From assembly GCA_963705885.1 (NCBI GenBank), contig OY970120.1, positions 1-64,000 on the forward strand: a stretch of DNA of 64,000 nucleotides. The letters run 5' to 3'. The notes under the pieces were generated by a model. The model searched no databases. It was given only the letters and a program-made list of their open reading frames with translations, and was not told the origin of the DNA. The stretch is from MFD01275-c22 sp963705885. GTDB taxonomy: Bacteria > Actinomycetota > Actinomycetes > JACCUZ01. Within the stretch, counting starts at the first letter, position 1. Each line of letters starts with the position of its first letter. Below, one piece after another: positions 17,192 through 25,649 of the stretch. A program made the translations under genes and the position numbers.

Positions 17192-18534
17192 GGCGCTCCC
17201 TGGTCCTGGCCGGCGGCGGCATGCGGGTCGCGTGGCAGACCGGCGTTGTCGCCGCCCTCACCGAGCACGGGCTGGGGTTCGACCACGTCGACGGGACCTC
17301 CGGCGGCATCATGACGGCCGGCATGCTGCTCTCCGGGCAGCGCCCCGAGGAGATGGCCCGGCGCTGGTCCGACCTCGACGTGCAGGCCTTCAGCTCGCTG
17401 CTCCCGGTGCGCGACTACCTCAAGGGGCCGTGGTCGCTGCCCGCGCTGGGCGACGCCGACGGCATCCGCGAGACCGTCTTCCCCCACCTCGGCATCGACG
17501 TCGACGCGATCAAGGCGTCGTCGGTCGAGGGCACGTTCAACCTCGTCGACTTCGTCACGAAGACCTGCGTCGCGCTGCCGCACACCGAGGTCGACGCCGA
17601 GCTGCTCGCCGCGGGCATGTCGCTGCCGATCGCGATGCCGCCCGTGCGGCGCGGCGACCGGATCTGGACCGACGCCGTGTGGGTCAAGGACGCCAACGTC
17701 ACCGAGGCGCTGCGGCGCGGCGCCGACGAGGTGTGGCTGGTCTGGTGCATCGGCAACTCCGACCGCTGGGGCGACGGCCCGCTGGAGCAGTACGTCCACA
17801 TGATCGAGATGAGCGCTAACGGCGCGCTGTTCGCCGAGCTCGACGCGGCACGCGCGGCAGGGCGGCGGTTCCGGCTGCACGTCGTGCGCCCCGTCCACCC
17901 GCTGCCGCTGGACCCCGAGCTCTTCGCCGGCCGGGTCAGCACCGACTCGCTGATGGACATGGGCTACCGCGACGCGACCGCCTACCTCGAGACGATGGCG
18001 CCGGACGGCGTCGCGGCCGACCGGACGTGCACGGCGATGACCGAGCCGGGGCGGGGAGTCCGGCTGCACGAGACCCTGCGTGGCGACGTCGCCGGACACG
18101 AGATGACCCTCGACGTCACCGTCGAGCTCCCCCTGCCGCACCAGGGCCGGGCGGCACCGGCCCGGCTGGCCGGCCACGTCACCTACGCCCCCTGGGGCGG
18201 GCGGCGCTCCCTGGCCGGCGGACGGGTGGAGCGCTCCGGCCCGCACCTGGCCTACCGGGCACGGGTCCGGCTCGACGGGCGATGGGTCGACCTCGAGGCT
18301 CGCCGCGACCTCACGGACGACCCCGGCCCGGACGCCTGGTCGGACATGACGACCGTCCACGTCGCGGCGGGCACCGGGGAGTCGGGCCGGCTGAGACTGC
18401 GACCGGCCGACGCGGCGCGCCTGGTCGCGTCGGCACAACCGGTGGGAACCCACGGCGTCGCGGACGCCGCCGCGGTGCTCGCCGACCTGGGCAGGTCCGG
18501 CCTGCGCCGGGTGCTCGCGACGTACGGCTCGTAG
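17188..18534 (+). CDS. Patatin-like phospholipase with extra C-terminal domain
   Basis: A 448-residue protein. The N-terminal patatin domain has the oxyanion Gly run LAGGGMRVAW, the serine lipase motif GTSGG (Ser38) and the catalytic dyad Asp162 in DAV, where most patatins have DGG or DGA. It is a predicted serine acyl hydrolase for membrane lipids. From about residue 290 a second region begins (RLHETLRGDV), with the motif DDPGPDAWSDMTTVHV near 376-392. It mirrors the C-terminal extension of the GMC oxidoreductase seven genes upstream. GTG 17188 overlaps the previous stop. Confidence 0.85.
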   Translation: MRRSLVLAGGGMRVAWQTGVVAALTEHGLGFDHVDGTSGGIMTAGMLLSGQRPEEMARRWSDLDVQAFSSLLPVRDYLKGPWSLPALGDADGIRETVFPHLGIDVDAIKASSVEGTFNLVDFVTKTCVALPHTEVDAELLAAGMSLPIAMPPVRRGDRIWTDAVWVKDANVTEALRRGADEVWLVWCIGNSDRWGDGPLEQYVHMIEMSANGALFAELDAARAAGRRFRLHVVRPVHPLPLDPELFAGRVSTDSLMDMGYRDATAYLETMAPDGVAADRTCTAMTEPGRGVRLHETLRGDVAGHEMTLDVTVELPLPHQGRAAPARLAGHVTYAPWGGRRSLAGGRVERSGPHLAYRARVRLDGRWVDLEARRDLTDDPGPDAWSDMTTVHVAAGTGESGRLRLRPADAARLVASAQPVGTHGVADAAAVLADLGRSGLRRVLATYGS

Positions 18535-18547
18535 AGAGGGGGACGCG

Positions 18548-19780
18548 ATGTCCGAGAAGAGGATGAAGCGGGTCTGGGTGCAGAACGTCGCTGTGGGGGT
18601 GCAGGTCCTGGAGACCCGCCTCGACGTGGCCGAGGCCCAGGGCCTCGGGCCGGACCAGAAGGCGGCTGCCGCCGGCGTGCGCGAGCTGCTCCGCGGTGCA
18701 CGCGACGCGGCCTACGGCGTCCGGCCCCGCCCGACCAGGCTGTCGAACTGGTGGCGCGGCACGCTGGTCGACGCGGCGTACCAGCACCTGCACGCGGCGC
18801 GGGCACTCATGGTCGACGTCTACGACGACGCCGAGGTCGCCGCCGAGATCCCGGTGGCCGTCGCCCGCTCGCAGCGGACGCTGCACCGCGACGACCCGCG
18901 ACGGCTCGGTCCCGAGGCGTTCGACAACCGCTCCGACGTGCAGCGGCGCGCGTTCCTGCGCCGAGTCATCAAGGACGGCTACGACGCGCTGGACCGCCAG
19001 CACGAGCGGCTGCGCAGCTTCCGCAACATCAACCTGACCCTCGCCGTCTTCATCGGCGTGCTCGTGGGGGCGACCGTCGTCTTCGTGTCGGCCAGCCCGC
19101 AGCTCATCCCGCTCTGCTTCCCGGCGAGCGGTCAGGCCAACGGCGGCGTCCCGCAGAACTGCCCGACCGGTTCCGGTGTCACCGGCCCGAGCGGCGACGA
19201 CATCCTCGTCGTGTCGCTGCTCGGCCTCCTCGGCGGCGCGCTGGCCGCGGCCACGTCGATCAGGAACCTGCGCGGCACCTCCACGCCGTACGACGTGCCG
19301 GTCGCCCTCGCCTTGCTCAAGGTGCCGCTCGGCGCGTTCACGGCCATCCTCGGCCTCGTCGCGATCCGCGGGGACTTCGTCCCGGGACTGTCGGCCCTGG
19401 ACTCCCAGCAGCAGATCCTGGCCTACGCACTCGTGCTCGGGTTCGGACAGCAGGTGTTCACCCGGTCGCTGGACCGCAAGGCCCAGACGCTGCTCAACGC
19501 GATCCCCAGCAAGGAGGCGACGGTGGCGCCCCCACCCGGAGCGGCTCCGCCGGCCGTCGCGCCGAACGGCGTCGCCGCGATCCCCGCGCAGCCGTCGCCG
19601 GGACAGCCCGGACCGAGACCGGCCTGGCCGGAGGCGCCACCGCCGCCTCCTCCGACCGACTCGATCGCGCTCCCGGGCGGGGGGCCGGACTTCCAGCCCC
19701 CGCCGGCCGAGGACGACGAGGCTCCCCAGGACGACGGCAGCGTGACGCTGCCGAACGTGCAGCCCGCGGACCATCGCTGA
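18548..19780 (+). CDS. Membrane protein with proline-rich tail
   Basis: A 410-residue protein. The N-terminal ~155 residues are soluble and helical, rich in Arg and Asp (LETRLDVAEAQ, DRQHERLRSFRN). Four predicted membrane helices lie at about residues 158-182, 217-238, 253-276 and 288-306. An extracytoplasmic loop between helices 1 and 2 carries two Cys residues (LCFPASGQ and NCPTG). A long Pro/Ala/Gly/Asp-rich tail of about 85 residues ends the protein. The family was not recognised. It begins 13 bases after the patatin stop, with GAGAGGGGGAC before the ATG. Its stop overlaps the next ATG. Confidence 0.65.
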   Translation: MSEKRMKRVWVQNVAVGVQVLETRLDVAEAQGLGPDQKAAAAGVRELLRGARDAAYGVRPRPTRLSNWWRGTLVDAAYQHLHAARALMVDVYDDAEVAAEIPVAVARSQRTLHRDDPRRLGPEAFDNRSDVQRRAFLRRVIKDGYDALDRQHERLRSFRNINLTLAVFIGVLVGATVVFVSASPQLIPLCFPASGQANGGVPQNCPTGSGVTGPSGDDILVVSLLGLLGGALAAATSIRNLRGTSTPYDVPVALALLKVPLGAFTAILGLVAIRGDFVPGLSALDSQQQILAYALVLGFGQQVFTRSLDRKAQTLLNAIPSKEATVAPPPGAAPPAVAPNGVAAIPAQPSPGQPGPRPAWPEAPPPPPPTDSIALPGGGPDFQPPPAEDDEAPQDDGSVTLPNVQPADHR

Positions 19781-20451
19781 TGCGCACCTTCGAGCAGGCG
19801 CGGGACTTCGCGCAGCGCCAGGGTCGCGACGACGACTCCCCGCGCTGGTACAACCTGTGCCAGATGTTCTCCCGGCAGTGCGTCGGCGCCGCGCCGTTCG
19901 GGTCGTCGGCGCGCGAGGCGTTCAACAACGTCCCGCCCGAGAACCGGCACCGGTCCTCGCCGCCTCCGGCCGGGTCAATCGCCTACTACGGCGACGCGCG
20001 GCAGGGCTTCGGGCACGCGGTCTTCGCGGTCCACGGAGGGTTCGTCTGGTCCAACGACATCCTGCGCAAGGGACTCATCGACCGGGTGCGCTGGGACGTC
20101 TTCCTGACCAGGTGGCGGCTGCCGTACCGCGGATGGATCGACGCCTGCCCCGACGGCCGGTTGCCCGTGCAGGCGGGCGAGCCGGCGTCGAGCTACCGGC
20201 GCGGGAAGCGGGTCTACGCCAGCCGGATGCGGCTCGGGCAGGACGACTCCGACAGCGTCTGGAACCTGCAGGTGGCGCTGGTCAGCCGGGGCTTCGAGTT
20301 CGCGAACGGCCCGACCGGCTACTACGGCAACCACACGAAGGCGTGCTGCCGGACCTTCCAGCAGCGCCAGGGCTGGACGGGGCGGGACGCCGACGGCGTC
20401 GCGGGGCCGGGCACCGTCGACCGGCTCGGCCTCATCTGGGTGCCCGAGTAG
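19780..20451 (+). CDS. Peptidoglycan-binding-domain protein with CHAP/NlpC-like N-terminus
   Basis: A 223-residue protein. The C-terminal ~75 residues form a PG_binding_1 repeat (MRLGQDDSDSVWNLQVALVS, then GYYGNHTKACCRTFQQRQGW and DGVAGPGTVDRLGL). The N-terminal half has a Cys near YNLCQMFSRQCVG and a His in GFGHAVFAV, separated by SSPPPAGSIAYYGDA, matching the arrangement of CHAP/NlpC-type cysteine peptidases. No signal peptide is visible, so export by another route or with the upstream membrane protein is possible. ATG 19780 overlaps the previous stop. It is the last gene of the operon and is convergent with the aminotransferase gene 3 bases away. Confidence 0.7.
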   Translation: MRTFEQARDFAQRQGRDDDSPRWYNLCQMFSRQCVGAAPFGSSAREAFNNVPPENRHRSSPPPAGSIAYYGDARQGFGHAVFAVHGGFVWSNDILRKGLIDRVRWDVFLTRWRLPYRGWIDACPDGRLPVQAGEPASSYRRGKRVYASRMRLGQDDSDSVWNLQVALVSRGFEFANGPTGYYGNHTKACCRTFQQRQGWTGRDADGVAGPGTVDRLGLIWVPE

Positions 20452-20454
20452 CGG

Positions 20455-21813
20455 TCAGCGCAGGACCGGGCGCCCGCTCAGCACCCGGGTGAGTGCGTCG
20501 ACGGCCCGCTGCACGTCGTCCACGGTGTTGTAGAGCGCGAAGCTGAGACGGCAGGACGCCGGGGGGTCCAGTCCGAGGTCGCGGTGCGCCAGCGTCGCGC
20601 AGTGACAGCCGGCTCGCGCCTCGACACCCTCGACGTCGAGCCCCTCCGCGATCTCGACCGGGTGCCGGCCGGCGACGTTGAAGGCCACGAGCGGTGACCG
20701 CTCGTCCGCCGTCGTCGGGCCGTAGAGGCTGAGCCCGTCGATGCGGCGCAGCGCCTCGATCGCGTGCCCGGTCAGCATCCGGGTGTGCTCGCCGACCAGG
20801 CGCATCGTGCTCGCGACCACAGGTGCCGGCAGCGCCGAGGCCGTCCTGAAGTACCGAGTGCCCCCGGGTGGCCCCACCAGGTCGACGAGCAGCCGCAGCG
20901 CCTGCGCCGAGACGATCACGCCGAGGATGTTCGGCGTGCCCGCGGCGTACTTCCACGGCAGGTCGTTGTACTCGACCCGCTCCGGCGTCACCTGACCCTC
21001 GGCGATCATGTCCCCGCCGTAGAGGAACGGCGCCGATCGCTCGAGCAGGTGCTCCCGGGCGTAGAGCACGCCGACCCCGAACGGGGCCAGCAGCTTGTGG
21101 AAGGAGAACGCGAGGTAGTCGACGTCCAGGTCGGCGACGTCGACGTACGTGCTGGGCACCATCTGCGCACCGTCGACCAGCAGCAGCGACCGGCGCTCGC
21201 CGCCGGGCTGCGCGTAGCCGCTGCCCGCGGCGATCTCGGCGACCAGCCGCAGCGACGGCTTTGTCCCGAGGAAGTTCGACGCCCCCGTGCATGCCACGAG
21301 CTTGGTGCGGGAGTCGACGAGCGAGGCCAGGTGGTCGGTGTCGAGCTCACCGGTGACCCGGTCGAAGCGCGCCACGCGGCACTCGACGCGCCGGCCGAAC
21401 CGGGGAAGGATCGTGTTGCACAGCGCGAACCACGGCACGAAGTTCGAGTTGTGCTCCATCATCGTCGTGACGACGTTGTCGCCGTCGCGGAACTCGGTCA
21501 GCAGCGAGTACATCACCGCGTTGATCGCCTCGGTGGTGTTCCGGTATGTCGCGATGTTCCGGCGGCTCGGTGCGTTCAACCAGGCGGCGATGGTGTCGTA
21601 GGACTCCTCGAACAGCTCGGTCGTGCGCTGCGACGCGCTCGACTGCCCACGGTGGACGTTCTCGTAGCCCGGCACGAGGCTCCGGTAGAGCTCGATCAGG
21701 TCACGCGGGGGCTGCGTGCTGGCCGCGTTGTTCGTCACGACCCGTCCTGCGCCCGGGAAGTCGAAGTGCTCCCGGACGCGGTGGACGTCCAGCGGGGCCT
21801 CGAGGTCCAGCAT
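20455..21813 (-). CDS. Class V aminotransferase / cysteine desulfurase-like PLP enzyme
   Basis: A 452-residue fold-type I PLP enzyme. The Schiff-base lysine is in AFSFHKLLAPFGVGVLY. The PLP phosphate and ring contacts include TTEAINAV, MEHNSNFVPW and LLVDGAQMVPS. A Cys-containing loop ARAGCHCATLAHRDLG near residue 405 resembles the mobile catalytic-Cys loop of SufS-type cysteine desulfurases. It could be a desulfurase, selenocysteine lyase-like enzyme or isopenicillin-epimerase-like enzyme. No suf or isc gene lies nearby, so a role in Fe-S assembly is not supported. It stands alone on the minus strand. Confidence 0.75.
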   Translation of the reverse strand: MLDLEAPLDVHRVREHFDFPGAGRVVTNNAASTQPPRDLIELYRSLVPGYENVHRGQSSASQRTTELFEESYDTIAAWLNAPSRRNIATYRNTTEAINAVMYSLLTEFRDGDNVVTTMMEHNSNFVPWFALCNTILPRFGRRVECRVARFDRVTGELDTDHLASLVDSRTKLVACTGASNFLGTKPSLRLVAEIAAGSGYAQPGGERRSLLLVDGAQMVPSTYVDVADLDVDYLAFSFHKLLAPFGVGVLYAREHLLERSAPFLYGGDMIAEGQVTPERVEYNDLPWKYAAGTPNILGVIVSAQALRLLVDLVGPPGGTRYFRTASALPAPVVASTMRLVGEHTRMLTGHAIEALRRIDGLSLYGPTTADERSPLVAFNVAGRHPVEIAEGLDVEGVEARAGCHCATLAHRDLGLDPPASCRLSFALYNTVDDVQRAVDALTRVLSGRPVLR

Positions 21814-21943
21814 CGTGCCTCCCGGGTCTCGTCGTGCCAGGTCGGCAGGTGCGGGTCGCTCCTGCGCTCCCTCACCTGAGGGGCGCGCGGGCTCCCAGAT
21901 ACGACGAGACGCCGACGAGACGCCGGCTGGGCGGGTCAGCCGG

Positions 21944-22435
21944 TCAGGAGGTGAGGTCGGCGAAGGCCCGCCCGGCGAAGTCCTCGAGCTGGCGCGGCGG
22001 GGCCGCGGCGAGCCGGAGCGCGGCAGCCGCGACCTGCAGCGGGTGGAACGGCGGCCGGACCAGCAGGTCGCGCCCGGGGCGCAGGCCGCCGCTCTCGCCG
22101 TCGTCGAGGCGCGGCCCGACCAGGATGCGGCACGGCCCGTGCGCGCCGGCGTCGAGGAGGCGGCGGCGGGCCGACTCCTCCGGCGGCAGCTCGAGCACGA
22201 GAACGGCCGGCGCGGGGCCGAGGTGGTGCGCCCGGATGTCGAGCACGTCGAACCCCGCGTCGCGCAGCCCGTCGGCGATCGCGTGCAGGTCGCCCCCGGA
22301 GAGGCGCAGCGCTGCCAGCGGACGGTGCTCGGCGGCCGCCGACCCGGCCGGCTGAGCCCGCAGGCGGTCGGCGGCGCTCGGCCGCCGGGGGGCGGGGACG
22401 TGGTCGGGCACGGCGGCGACGAGTCCGGCGGTCAT
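21944..22435 (-). CDS. Hypothetical protein resembling a degenerate receiver domain
   Basis: A 163-residue protein. The N-terminal ~45 residues are Ala/Pro/Arg-rich. The rest alternates strands and helices: GFDVLDIRAHHL, AVLVLELPPEESARRRLLDAGAH, CRILVGPR and GRDLLVRPPFHPLQVAAAALR. The last segment mimics the DYLxKPF signature of response-regulator receivers (here DLLVRPPF), but I see no phospho-acceptor Asp at the expected place. It may be a non-phosphorylated receiver-like protein (inference). It lies about 210 bases downstream of potC on the same strand, with a leader of unclear content. Confidence 0.5.
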   Translation of the reverse strand: MTAGLVAAVPDHVPAPRRPSAADRLRAQPAGSAAAEHRPLAALRLSGGDLHAIADGLRDAGFDVLDIRAHHLGPAPAVLVLELPPEESARRRLLDAGAHGPCRILVGPRLDDGESGGLRPGRDLLVRPPFHPLQVAAAALRLAAAPPRQLEDFAGRAFADLTS

Positions 22436-22644
22436 CGAGGCTCCTCGGGTCCGGGACCCGATGTGCCGAGTCCGCGCTTGCCGCACGCACCTCGCGCGCG
22501 ACCAGGTCCTCACCCGGAGCACCCCACCGCGGTGGAGGGTTGCCGTCCAGCAAGCCGGGGCTGTGCGCTGGAGCTCATGACCTGCGAGGAGGATAGCGCG
22601 TGCCCCCGGGTCCGCGCAGCGTCCGGCGCGGCTACTGACCGGTA

Positions 22645-23448
22645 TCAGAGACGGCCGCCGGTCGCGGTGTCCGACGAGAGCCGGTTCGCGAGGTAGACGG
22701 GCAGGACGGACGCCAGCACGAGGAAGGCCGCGACGGCGTTGACGACGGGCGCCTGCTGCGGGCGGAACAGGTTCTGGAAGATCCACAGCGGCAGGGTCTG
22801 GGTGCCGGGGCCGGCGGTGAAGGTCGTGACGATGATCTCGTCGAACGAGAGCCCGAACGCCAGCAGGCCGCCCGCTGCCAGAGCGCTGCGCAGCGCGGGG
22901 AACGTGACCAGGCGGAAGGTCTGGCTGCGGCTCGCCCCCAGGTCCATGGAGGCCTCCTCGACGTTGCCGCCGATCCGGCGCAGCCGGGCAGCCGCGTTGT
23001 TGAACACCACCACGATGCAGAACGTGGCGTGGCCGGCGACCAGGGTGAGGAAGGTCAGGCCACCGAGGAACGAGGTGAACAGGCTGTTGAGCGCGATGCC
23101 CGTCACGATGCCCGGCAGCGCGATCGGCAGCACCAGCAGCAGCGAGACGACGTTGCGGCCGAAGAACTCGTAGCGCGACACGGCCATCGCCGCCAGCGTC
23201 CCGAGCGTGAGCGCCACCAGGGTCGCGAAGGAGGCCAGCACCAGCGACGTCACCAGGGCGTCCCGGACGCCGTCGTTGCGCGCCGCGCGGCTCCACCAGT
23301 CACCGGTGAACCCGGTCGGCGGCCAGGCGAACGTCGGGCTGGGGTTGAACGAGTTGAGCAGCACCACGAGCAGCGGGACGTAGACGAACGACAGGCCGAT
23401 CGCCATGACGGCCCCGAGGAGCCAGCGTGCTCGACGCGAGAGAGTCAC
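22645..23448 (-). CDS. potC: ABC transporter permease, polyamine type (PotC-like)
   Basis: A 267-residue permease with six predicted membrane helices. The EAA-type cytoplasmic loop that contacts the ATPase reads EEASMDLGASRSQTFRLVTFP near residue 163-183. The order of genes (ATPase, binding protein, two permeases, all minus strand) and the sequence pattern of the N-terminal loop (SFNPSPTFAWPPTGFTG) are typical of the spermidine/putrescine PotABCD class. It is predicted to form the channel with PotB. The GTG at 23448 lies 13 bases after the potB stop, so the two are in one transcript. Confidence 0.85.
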   Translation of the reverse strand: MTLSRRARWLLGAVMAIGLSFVYVPLLVVLLNSFNPSPTFAWPPTGFTGDWWSRAARNDGVRDALVTSLVLASFATLVALTLGTLAAMAVSRYEFFGRNVVSLLLVLPIALPGIVTGIALNSLFTSFLGGLTFLTLVAGHATFCIVVVFNNAAARLRRIGGNVEEASMDLGASRSQTFRLVTFPALRSALAAGGLLAFGLSFDEIIVTTFTAGPGTQTLPLWIFQNLFRPQQAPVVNAVAAFLVLASVLPVYLANRLSSDTATGGRL

Positions 23449-23461
23449 GGTCCGGCCTCCG

Positions 23462-24355
23462 TCACAGGTTGTCCAGGGCGCCGGTCCGGCGGGCGGCGAG
23501 CAGGTAGAGCACCATGACGACGACCGGCAGCGTGGCCACCGCCGCGGCGAACGGCAGGTCGACCGAGAAGTTCTGGTAGACCACGTTGCCGAGCATCTGC
23601 GAGGTTCCGCCCACCAGCTGCACGGTGATGTAGTCGCCGAGGCTGAGCGAGAACGTGAAGATCGACCCGGCCACGACCGACGGCGCCAGGACCGGGAGGA
23701 CGACCGACCGGAAGGCCCGCCACGGCCTGGCCCCGAGGTCCGCCGCCGCGTCGAGGTAGGAGCCGCGCATGCTGGCCAGCCCGGCGTAGACCGGCAGCAC
23801 CATGTAGGGCAGCCAGAGGTAGGTCAGGACGAGCACGACCGCCGGCCACCCGTAGCCCGGCCCGGAGGTGCCGAACAGGCCGAAGAAGTCCTGCACGACC
23901 GAGCCACCGGGGGCGAGCATCGTGCGCCAGGCATAGACCTTCACCAGGTACGACGCCCACAGCGGGGTGAGCACGAGCGCGACCATCAGCGGCTGCCAGC
24001 GCGGCGGCACCACCCGCGCCATGAAGAACGCCATCGGCAGGGCGACGAGCGCGCAGACCAGCGTGACGGCCAGCGCCACGGCCACGGTCCTGGCCAGCAC
24101 CTCGAGGTAGACCGTCGTCGTCAGCACGTCGGCGAGGTTGTCCAGCGACAGCTCGCGCACGATGGACCCGGTGAAGCTCTCGGTGCGCCAGAAGGCCGTG
24201 AGGAAGAGCAGCCCCAACGGCACGAGGTAGACGAGGACCAGCCAGGCCATCGGCAGCGCCAGCAGCCCACCCAGGCGCAGCCAGACCCGGCGGTGCAGGG
24301 TTCCCTGCACCCGCCGGACCCGGCCGCGCCGGTCGCTCGTCGTCGTCGCGCTCAT
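23462..24355 (-). CDS. potB: ABC transporter permease, polyamine type (PotB-like)
   Basis: A 297-residue permease with six predicted membrane helices. The EAA loop reads LDAAADLGARPWRAFRSVVLP near residue 205-225. The LGDYITVQLVGG segment near 250 is characteristic of PotB. It should pair with PotC. The ATG at 24355 is only 5 bases from the stop of the disrupted potD gene. The upstream frame of this gene runs on into the shifted potD reading, a by-product of the potD frameshift and not a fusion protein. Confidence 0.85.
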   Translation of the reverse strand: MSATTTSDRRGRVRRVQGTLHRRVWLRLGGLLALPMAWLVLVYLVPLGLLFLTAFWRTESFTGSIVRELSLDNLADVLTTTVYLEVLARTVAVALAVTLVCALVALPMAFFMARVVPPRWQPLMVALVLTPLWASYLVKVYAWRTMLAPGGSVVQDFFGLFGTSGPGYGWPAVVLVLTYLWLPYMVLPVYAGLASMRGSYLDAAADLGARPWRAFRSVVLPVLAPSVVAGSIFTFSLSLGDYITVQLVGGTSQMLGNVVYQNFSVDLPFAAAVATLPVVVMVLYLLAARRTGALDNL

Positions 24356-24360
24356 CGAGG

Positions 24361-25582
24361 TCAGCTGCTGCGCAGCTCCGACCACGCGCGGACCCACTCG
24401 TCGTAGCCGACGCACTCGACGTCCGTGCGCCCGTCGATGCACTCCTCGGTCGGGGTCGTCCAGTACCAGACGTTCGACCAGTAGTCGTCCTCCTCGGCGT
24501 GGAAGAGCTCGCAGTGGCCCTCCGCCGTGAGCTCGCAGGACTTCTGGTTGGCCGGCGCCTCGCCGAAGTACTCGGCGATCTGCGCGTTCACCTCGGGTGA
24601 GATCACGTGGTCCAGCCACAGGTACGCGCAGTTGATGCTGTTCGTGTCCTTCTTGATCATCCAGGTGTCCGACCAGCCCGTCGTGCCCTCCTCGGGCTTG
24701 GTCGTGCCGACCTTCTCTCCGTCGGCGTTGGCGATGTTCGCCGTCAGCTGCCAGCCCTGGCTCTGCTGCACCGAGCCTGTGGCGAGGCCCTGACCCTGCT
24801 TGACGACGTCGCCCCAGTACTCCGCGACGAGCGGCTTCTGCTGCTCGAGGAGCGCGATCGCGGCGTCGAACTGGTCCCGGTCGAGCGCGTAGGGGTTCTC
24901 GATGCCCAGGTCGGGCTGGGTCGCCATCAGGTAGACCGCGGCGTCCGCGATGTAGATGGCGTCGTCGTAGGGGCTGACCTTGCCCTAGAGCGGTGAGTCC
25001 GACTCCCACATGTCGGCCCACGAGGTCGGGCGGCTCCGGGTAGTCGGCCTTGCTGTAGAGGAGCAGGTTGGCGCCGCGGCCGTGCGGGACCCCGTAGTTC
25101 GTGTCGCCCACCGAGTTCCACGGCTTGTCCTTGAGGGCCGGGATGACGTCGGCGTAGTTGGGGATCAGGTCGAGGTTGACCGGCTGCACCTTCTCGCCGT
25201 AGACGAGGCGCAGCGAGGCGTCCCCTGAGGCGGACAGCACGTCGTAGTCACCGCTGTTGAAGAGCTGCACGGCCTCGTTGGAGGTGGCGAAGACCTTCAC
25301 GTTGACCTTGCAGCCGGTCTCCTGCTCGAACGGCGTCACCCAGTCGACGTCGGGGCTGGTCGAGCCGTCCTCGGCGTAGCCGGGCCATGCCAGGACGTTC
25401 AGCGCTCCCTCCCCGTCGCCCACCGGGCCCTCGTAGGCGGCACCGCCGGGCGCCTCCTCACCACCGTTGCCGTTCCCGCTCGTCCCCGACGTTCCGCCGT
25501 CGTCGTCGCCGCCGCAGGCAGCGAGGACGAGCCCCGCCGCGCCCACCGCCGCGACGGCCCGGAGCAGACGCTGTGTGCGCAC
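24361..25582 (-). pseudogene. potD: Disrupted polyamine-type solute-binding lipoprotein gene (potD-like)
   Basis: The N-terminal third reads well: GTG 25582 preceded by GAGGAGG, a lipoprotein signal (LVLAACGG, lipobox LAAC), and PotD-like segments up to LLYSKADYPEPP. There one extra base (within 25,021-25,033) shifts the frame. In the shifted frame the protein continues as TSWADMWESDSPL, meets an in-frame TAG at 24,985-24,987, and then reads cleanly from GKVSPYDD to the stop at 24,361. Two independent lesions about 40 bases apart are therefore present. The intact product would capture a polyamine or similar cation outside the membrane and deliver it to PotB/PotC. The transporter may be inactive, or the sequence locally wrong. 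Confidence 0.8.
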
Positions 25583-25649
25583 TGCGACCTCCTCGGTCGT
25601 GCCACGTCCCGGACGGTCGCCCGGGTCGTCATGCATCGCGCCCGACCCG

